Notes under the pieces: model-generated
What the model was told of the DNA's origin: nothing
The model's database searches: none
What the model saw: the letters and a program-made list of their open reading frames with translations, nothing else
Program-made: the position numbers and the translations under genes
Source: JBDTVS01 sp040007095
GTDB lineage: Bacteria; Acidobacteriota; Vicinamibacteria; Vicinamibacterales; CAVVIG01
Direction of reading: 5' to 3'
Length of the DNA: 64,000 nt
NCBI GenBank assembly: GCA_040007095.1
Contig: JBDTVS010000209.1
Location: 1-64,000, forward strand
Shown here: piece after piece, positions 59,078 through 64,000 of the stretch
Numbering within the stretch: the first letter of the stretch is position 1
Layout of the letters: every line of letters starts with the position of its first letter

Positions 59078-60727
59078 ATGGCAAAACGCCAATGGTTGAG
59101 CGCGTTGTGGATCCTCATCGCCTGGTCCTTGACGCTTGATGCACAGGTCACTTCCGACCGTCTGCTGCGCGCTGGCGACGAGCCGCAGAACTGGCTGACC
59201 TATTCCGGCGGCTACGCCAGTCAGCGCCACAGTCTGCTGACGCAGATCGAGCCCGGCAACGTCAAGAATCTCGAGCTCAAATGGATTCTCCCCAACCAGG
59301 CGTTCGGCGCCTGGCAATCGACACCGCTCGTGGTGAACGGGATCATGTACGTCACACAGCGACCGAACGACGTGCTGGCGGTGGACGCCAGGACCGGGCG
59401 GGTGTTCTGGCAATACCACTACACGGTGTCGCCCGATGCTCGCGTCTGCTGCGGCGCCAACAATCGCGGCGTCGCGATCCTTGGCGACACGCTGTACACC
59501 GGCACGCTCGACGGACACCTCGTCGCGCTCGATGCGACGAGCGGCCATCCGCTGTGGAACATTGCGGTCGCCGATCCCAAGCTGGGCTACTCAATCACCA
59601 TGGCCCCGCTCATCGTCAAGGACAAGGTGCTCATCGGCGTCGGCGGCGGAGAGTACGGCATTCGCGGCTTCGTCGCGGCGTTCGATGCGCGCAGCGGAAA
59701 GCAGGCGTGGCGCACCTACACGATCCCCGGTCCCGGCGAGCCCGGCCACGACACGTGGCGCGGCGATGCCTGGAAGACTGGTGGCGGATCGATCTGGGTG
59801 ACGCCTTCTTACGATCCGGCGCTCAATCTGACCTATTGGGGTGTGGGGAATCCCGGGCCCGACTGGAATGCGGACCTGCGGCCCGGCGACAACCTCTACA
59901 CCGATTCGGTCATGGCCATCGACGCCGATACCGGACAAATCAAGTGGCACTTCCAGTTCTCGCCGAACGATACCTACGACTACGACTCCGTGCAGATCGC
60001 CGTGCTCGCGGATCTCAACTGGCGAGGAACACCGACCAAAGCGATGTTGTGGGCCAACCGCAACGGCTTCTTCTACGTGCTCGACCGCACGAATGGTCGC
60101 TTTCTCTTTGGCACCCCGTTCGTGAAGGTGAACTGGGCCAGCGGCCTCGATGCCAAGGGCCGACCCATGCCGACGCCGCAGCCACCCGGCCAGCCGACCT
60201 ATCCCGGCAATCAAGGGGGGACCAATTGGTTCTCACCGTCGTTCAGTCCACGCACGGGACTGATATACGTCTCGGCGTGGGAAGGCTATGCGTCGATCTT
60301 TCGCAAGGAGCCGGCGCAGTACGTGCCAGGGCGCAACTTCGCCGGCGGCGGTGGCAACCCGTTCACGCCGGTCCCCGGCGCACCGGGCGTCCGCATTGGT
60401 CGGACCACCCCGGTCAACAACTGGACCGACGCGGTCGCCTACGGCACCGTGATGGCGATCGATCCGCAGACCGGTCAGAAGAAATGGACGTTCCGGCAGT
60501 ACGATGTCTCCGACAGCGGCATCCTGACGACCGCCTCCGATCTGCTGTTCACGGGTGGGCGCGAGGGATACTTCTACGCCCTCGATGCGCGAACCGGCGC
60601 CGAGTTGTGGAAGGCCAGCCTCGGCGGGCAAATCGTCAATGGGCCGATGACGTATTCGGTGGGTGGAAAACAGTACGTCGCCGTGATTTCCGGGAACTCA
60701 CTGATCACGTTCGGACTGAGGGACTGA
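59078..60727 (+). CDS. PQQ-dependent alcohol dehydrogenase, lanthanide-type active site
   Basis: Eight-bladed quinoprotein of 549 aa with a signal peptide (WLSALWILIAWSLTLDAQ). Adjacent cysteines C124-C125 (RVCCGANNRG) form the vicinal disulfide over PQQ; tryptophan-docking repeats recur (GRVFWQYHY, SGKQAWRTYT, GQKKWTFRQYD). The catalytic segment is NDTYDYDSV with D301 as catalytic Asp and D303 two residues on; a second Asp there is the signature of lanthanide-dependent XoxF/ExaF-like enzymes, whereas calcium-type MxaF has Ala. AAAGG precedes ATG 59078. Substrate (methanol, ethanol or larger alcohol) is unresolved. Electron transfer to the upstream cytochrome c is likely. Confidence 0.93.
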   Translation: MAKRQWLSALWILIAWSLTLDAQVTSDRLLRAGDEPQNWLTYSGGYASQRHSLLTQIEPGNVKNLELKWILPNQAFGAWQSTPLVVNGIMYVTQRPNDVLAVDARTGRVFWQYHYTVSPDARVCCGANNRGVAILGDTLYTGTLDGHLVALDATSGHPLWNIAVADPKLGYSITMAPLIVKDKVLIGVGGGEYGIRGFVAAFDARSGKQAWRTYTIPGPGEPGHDTWRGDAWKTGGGSIWVTPSYDPALNLTYWGVGNPGPDWNADLRPGDNLYTDSVMAIDADTGQIKWHFQFSPNDTYDYDSVQIAVLADLNWRGTPTKAMLWANRNGFFYVLDRTNGRFLFGTPFVKVNWASGLDAKGRPMPTPQPPGQPTYPGNQGGTNWFSPSFSPRTGLIYVSAWEGYASIFRKEPAQYVPGRNFAGGGGNPFTPVPGAPGVRIGRTTPVNNWTDAVAYGTVMAIDPQTGQKKWTFRQYDVSDSGILTTASDLLFTGGREGYFYALDARTGAELWKASLGGQIVNGPMTYSVGGKQYVAVISGNSLITFGLRD

Positions 60728-60744
60728 GGCAGACAAAGGTGGGT

Positions 60745-61584
60745 ATGCCAGCGAAAACCGGACGCCGTGGGGTTCCCGTTATCGGCACCGCGGCCGTATT
60801 GGCCGTACTCTCGATTGGTTCCGCCTCGCCCGGTGCGCAGTGGTTGCACTATCCCACGACCGGCGTGCCCAGGACCGCCGCGGGCACACCAAATCTCGAG
60901 GCGCCGACGCCGCGAACGGCGGACGGCAAGCCGGATTTCTCCGGCCTGTGGGACATCGAGCACAACCGGCGGTGTCCGCCGGACGGTTGCGCCGACATGC
61001 CGGTCGGACAGGAATTCATCAACATCGGCTGGAGCCTCAAGGGCGGGTTGCCGTATCTTCCGTGGGCTGCGGCCATCACGAAGAAGCGCACCGAGGATTT
61101 GAGGACGGCGGACCCAACCTCGTTCTGTCTCCCCATCGGGATCGTGAGACTGCACACGATGGCGCTGCTCAAGAAGATCGTGCAGGTGCCGGGGCTTCTC
61201 GTCATTCTCAACGAGCACAACTCCACCTTCCGACAAATCTTCACCGACGGACGGCCTTTGCCGGTGGATCCGAATCCGTCCTGGGTCGGGTATTCCTCCG
61301 GAACATGGGAAGGCGACACGCTGGTCGTCCAGAGCACGGGATTCCGCGACGGCCTCTGGCTCGATGCCAACGGCAGCCCGATGACCGACGCGGCACGCAT
61401 CACCGAGCGGTTCCGCCGGGTCAACTACGGGAAGCTGGAAATCGATCTCTCCGTCGACGATGCCAAAGCGTACACCGCGCCGTGGACCGTCAAGCTCAAT
61501 CAGTTCATCGCGCCCGACACGGATCTGCTCGACTACATCTGCAACGAAAACGAAAAGGACCTGCCGCACCTGGTTGGAAAGTAG
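60745..61584 (+). CDS. Exported protein of unknown function (paralogue of the 33605 protein)
   Basis: Protein of 279 aa: signal peptide (VPVIGTAAVLAVLSIGSASPGA) and a domain starting GKPDFSGLWDIEHNRRCPPD. GTWEGDTLVVQSTGFRDGLW, the ITERFRRVNYGKLEIDLSVD segment and terminal LDYICNENEKDLPHL correspond block by block to the exported protein at 33605-34627. Conserved Cys, Asn and Glu near the C-terminus look like a ligand site. AAAGGTG precedes ATG 60745, 17 bp after the PQQ dehydrogenase stop, so it belongs to that operon. Family role unknown; the repeated link to PQQ enzymes is notable. Confidence 0.78.
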   Translation: MPAKTGRRGVPVIGTAAVLAVLSIGSASPGAQWLHYPTTGVPRTAAGTPNLEAPTPRTADGKPDFSGLWDIEHNRRCPPDGCADMPVGQEFINIGWSLKGGLPYLPWAAAITKKRTEDLRTADPTSFCLPIGIVRLHTMALLKKIVQVPGLLVILNEHNSTFRQIFTDGRPLPVDPNPSWVGYSSGTWEGDTLVVQSTGFRDGLWLDANGSPMTDAARITERFRRVNYGKLEIDLSVDDAKAYTAPWTVKLNQFIAPDTDLLDYICNENEKDLPHLVGK

Positions 61585-61616
61585 GCAGGCGACGTCAAGA
61601 AGGCCGCGGCCGGGCA

Positions 61617-62345
61617 ATGACAGCGGACGGATGGGGCGGCCCGGCGAATGGCGAATCGGCACTCAACGCCATCGTCCGCCACCTTGCCTTCGACCCGGTG
61701 CCTGGGTCGGCCGCCATCGCCAGGATCGCCAAGGATTTCAACCAGTACCATCTGCTCGAGGCGTCGAGCCCCACTTCGGATGCGGTCCGCGACGCATCAT
61801 ACGTCCTGACCATCGTGCTCACGAACGAACCTGCGCCGCAGTGGCGCGCGGCGAGCCTGAACGCGGGCGCCGATTTCTTTTCGACAAGTCGGTGGAGTTT
61901 CAGCAGGCGGTCGACGTCATCGCCCGCCTCGCTCTTGGCAACGCCGCGCCTGGCCTGCGCTTGCCGGAGTGTTGGACCAGTTTCGAACGATTGCCGATTC
62001 CCACGTGGATCTGCGATGTCGATACGCTCAAATTCAAGGCGATGAACGAGGCGGCCGTCGCCCACTATGGCTACTCCCGCGACGAGTTCCTCGGGATGAC
62101 GCCGATTGACATACGGTCGCCTGAGACGGTGGGCGAACTGAGGGAGTCGATCGGCAGACGCTGTGCCGGGGAGATCGTGTCGTGGATCGGCGCGCGCCAA
62201 CACCGGACGAAGGACGGCACACGCATCTACGTGGACCCCTCGCTGCTCGCGTTCGACCGCGACGGACATCGGCTGGATCTGGTGATTGCGCACGACGCCA
62301 GTGACCGCGTCCTGTTGGAGGATGCCTTGCGGGCGAGCGAGAGCC
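61617..62345 (+). pseudogene. Frameshifted REC-PAS signalling protein remnant
   Basis: The first frame (from ATG 61617) ends a degenerate receiver domain with TIVLTNEPAPQWRAASLNAG. A -1 shift in the T run at 61878-61881 is needed to continue into FFDKSVEFQQAVDVI, the expected end of the receiver, and then into a PAS domain (FERLPIPTWICDVDTLKFKA, NEAAVAHYGYSRDEFLG, HRTKDGTRIYVDPSLLAFDR). The receiver's N-terminal half with phospho-acceptor Asp is not recognisable, and the sequence after RVLLEDALRASES has no kinase. A single sequencing error could explain the shift, but not the missing parts. Confidence 0.65.
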
Positions 62346-62431
62346 GCACCGCACCCACTTCGAGAATGCTGCGCTTGCGCCGTTGGCGAGGCGGTCAGCG
62401 CGCGGAGCTGAATCTCGGGCGTCCCGTTGCG

Positions 62432-63484
62432 TCAGCCCGTGCACACCTCGCCCAGGACGCCGCCGCCGCCGCAATAGCTCACGTCCTGAAGCTGGATGAG
62501 CAGGCCGTCCGGATCGGTGAAATACAGTTCGGGCGTGCCGCCCGGCGCACCGCCGCGGTTCTCCATGCGCAGACTGATGTAGTGCACCAGCGGGCCTGCC
62601 GCGCCCTGCGCGCTGCCTCTCGGCTTGATGCCATAGCTCTCGAGCGCCTTGATCACGGCATCCGGATTGAACTTCTCCATGTTCATGCAGAGGTGGTTGA
62701 TGCTGGCGGGGCGAGGTGCCGCGCCTCGTCCGCCGCCGCCCGCGAACATGAGGAACTGCACGCCGCCCACGCCCAGTACCGGAGCCGTCGGCCCCTGATG
62801 GGCCTGGATACGCAGCCCGAAGAGCTCCTGATAAAAGGCAATGGCACGCGCCGCATCGGACACGAAATTCGTGGTGTGGCTCCAGCCCCGCAAGGCGAGC
62901 AGGCCTTTTGTCGGCGCGGCCACCGGCGGCGGGCAGACGTTGCCGAGCGCGCCGCCTCCACCGCAATAGCGCGTGTCCTGCAACTGGAGGACGAAGCCGT
63001 CCGGATCGCTGAAGTAGAGCTCGGACGTTCCGGCCCGGTCGCCGCCCGCTTCCGGTCCGCGAGTGCGGACGCGCATCAGCATCGCTCCACCGCCGAGTCC
63101 TCCCGTTCCGGCAGTGTCCGCGGCGTCGCTCTTCTTGACGCCGTGCTGGGCCAGAACGCCCGTGATGCGATCGACGCTGAAGTCGTCGATACCCAGACAC
63201 AGATGGTTGATGTTCGGCGGATTGGCGCCGGCGGCGGCAATCCCGAGAAACTGCGGCCCATTGCCGATTTGCAGGTTGGTCGTCATCCCTTGCCGGCTTG
63301 CCACGGGCATGCCGAAGAGCCCCTGATAGAAGTCCACCGAGCGTTTGACGTCCGATACCGAGAGCGTCACGTGATTAATCCCGCTGACGCGGATCTGTGG
63401 ACGAGCCGCCTGCGCGAACGCGCGCCGCGCCAGCGCCAGGGCCGGAAGTGACAGGAGCACGTCTCGACGAGTCATTTGATGCAT
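62432..63484 (-). CDS. Tat-exported protein with two VOC (glyoxalase-like) domains
   Basis: Protein of 350 aa. Tat-like signal (MTRRDVLLSLPALALARRAFA), then two homologous vicinal-oxygen-chelate domains: INHVTLSVSDVKRSVDFYQG...ELYFSDPDGFVLQLQDTRYC and HTTNFVSDAARAIAFYQELF...ELYFTDPDGLLIQLQDVSYC. Each supplies a His near its start and a Glu in ELYF, consistent with a metal site. Both domains end with a matching YCGGGG...VC motif that is not general to VOC proteins and may form a disulfide. Start is ATG 63484 or 63475. Exported VOC proteins of this type are common in Acidobacteriota; substrate unknown. Confidence 0.85.
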   Translation of the reverse strand: MHQMTRRDVLLSLPALALARRAFAQAARPQIRVSGINHVTLSVSDVKRSVDFYQGLFGMPVASRQGMTTNLQIGNGPQFLGIAAAGANPPNINHLCLGIDDFSVDRITGVLAQHGVKKSDAADTAGTGGLGGGAMLMRVRTRGPEAGGDRAGTSELYFSDPDGFVLQLQDTRYCGGGGALGNVCPPPVAAPTKGLLALRGWSHTTNFVSDAARAIAFYQELFGLRIQAHQGPTAPVLGVGGVQFLMFAGGGGRGAAPRPASINHLCMNMEKFNPDAVIKALESYGIKPRGSAQGAAGPLVHYISLRMENRGGAPGGTPELYFTDPDGLLIQLQDVSYCGGGGVLGEVCTG

Positions 63485-63759
63485 GATGGATTTCGCTGCC
63501 TCTCTCAGGACCTTCGCGGTCGCGGCGTTGGACGTGGCGTCGGACATGACGTCGCTCGCAGGTGCTCAGTGGGCCTGCGAGCTTCGTTCAGCGGGAGAGC
63601 TGCACAGCAAAGTCGACCGGTGCATCTGCCGCATGCCGCGATTTTATGGCGTTCGCCACAGCACGTAAAGGCGTTCTGCCTGCCGGTCCGTCAAAATATC
63701 GGCAAAGATCGTCAAGAAAAACGGCGCAAGGGAGCGACGACGCGCTAGTCTACAGGGCC

Positions 63760-64000
63760 ATGACGCCCACTACCAGTCTCCGCGCTGCAGCCGTTGCCGC
63801 CGCTCTCATCGCGGCCGTTGCCACCACTGTTGCCCAGCAGACGCCGCTCGCGCCGGTTTTACAGAACTATCAAACGGTCACGGCGGAACGCCTCAAAAGC
63901 CCGGACGCCGGCAGCTGGCTGATGATCCGCCGCACCTACGATGGCTGGGGATTCAGCCCGCTCGATCAAATCACCACGCGAAATGTGGCCAGGCTGCGTC
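63760..64000 (+). CDS. PQQ-dependent dehydrogenase, N-terminal part (3' end outside window)
   Basis: Only the first 80 residues are in the window. Signal peptide (VAAALIAAVATTVAQQ) is followed by YQTVTAERLKSPDAGSWLMI and RRTYDGWGFSPLDQI, the N-terminal blade of PQQ alcohol dehydrogenases (the W...Y.G.G.SPL pattern). It is a second quinoprotein next to the PQQ operon at 58-61 kb and reads off the window. Type of metal site cannot be judged from this fragment. Confidence 0.85.
   Translation, partial: MTPTTSLRAAAVAAALIAAVATTVAQQTPLAPVLQNYQTVTAERLKSPDAGSWLMIRRTYDGWGFSPLDQITTRNVARLR

Noticed and set aside
59281..61584. Apparent 767-residue protein spanning the PQQ dehydrogenase and the next gene
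   Set aside because: The first 485 codons are out of frame with the quinoprotein; only the part from 60745 resembles a real exported protein.

Overview
The window is dense, GC-rich bacterial chromosome (roughly 65% GC by eye) with short intergenic gaps. No rRNA, tRNA, phage genes, transposase or CRISPR array was seen. Protein families typical of Acidobacteriota, especially Vicinamibacteria-like soil lineages, are frequent: exported CRTAC1/TPR pairs, DUF6152 proteins, PQQ dehydrogenases, Tat-exported VOC and MmgE/PrpD proteins, and a TonB-dependent receptor barrel. That taxonomic placement is inference.

Layout. 1-12 kb: a nucleobase-catabolism cluster on the + strand. It holds three xanthine dehydrogenase subunits, a eukaryote-like ALG1-type mannosyltransferase, a dihydropyrimidinase/hydantoinase, allantoicase, OHCU decarboxylase, 5-hydroxyisourate hydrolase, urate oxidase, a PreA-like dihydropyrimidine dehydrogenase subunit and a NatAB-like ABC exporter. 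Together these would take xanthine to urate, allantoin and ureidoglycolate, but no dedicated allantoinase is visible. 12-22 kb: a GT-C-like membrane protein, a DUF6986 aldolase-superfamily enzyme, a sugar isomerase-like exported protein, a TudS-like DUF523-DUF1722 protein overlapping an IMPDH/GMPR-family gene, a DsrE-like exported protein and a polyphosphate-glucokinase-like ROK kinase. 22-30 kb: GH15 glucoamylase, an ankyrin-repeat exported protein, a YrdB-like protein with a GNAT remnant, and a SNF2 helicase/SWIM pair. 30-39 kb: a 5'-truncated TonB-dependent receptor followed by exported proteins of poorly known families, a PQQ sugar dehydrogenase and an MmgE/PrpD protein. 39-44 kb: an XRE regulator-YqiJ-like-flotillin-PspA membrane-stress operon, then a papain-like protease with a chagasin-type inhibitor. 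44-57 kb: an aminotransferase, a CRTAC1/TPR pair, an exported methyltransferase-like protein, a heterodimeric ABC exporter and TonB/propeller proteins. 58-64 kb: a dihaem cytochrome c with a lanthanide-type PQQ alcohol dehydrogenase, an exported companion, a decayed REC-PAS gene, a tandem-VOC protein and the start of a second PQQ dehydrogenase.

The most unusual feature is not a gene. Eight copies of a palindromic element of about 165 bp (plus one 53-bp core-deleted derivative) are scattered through the window. They share a conserved centre but carry at least five unrelated pairs of terminal inverted repeats. Most are flanked by a 4-bp direct repeat of CTAG, CTAA or CTTA, and repeatedly the TAG or TAA of that duplication is the stop codon of the neighbouring gene. 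They look like non-autonomous mobile elements that target stop codons harmlessly. Two other short repeat types are also dispersed here: degenerate AACCACCGAG/AACCACAAAG arrays and a two-hairpin palindrome.
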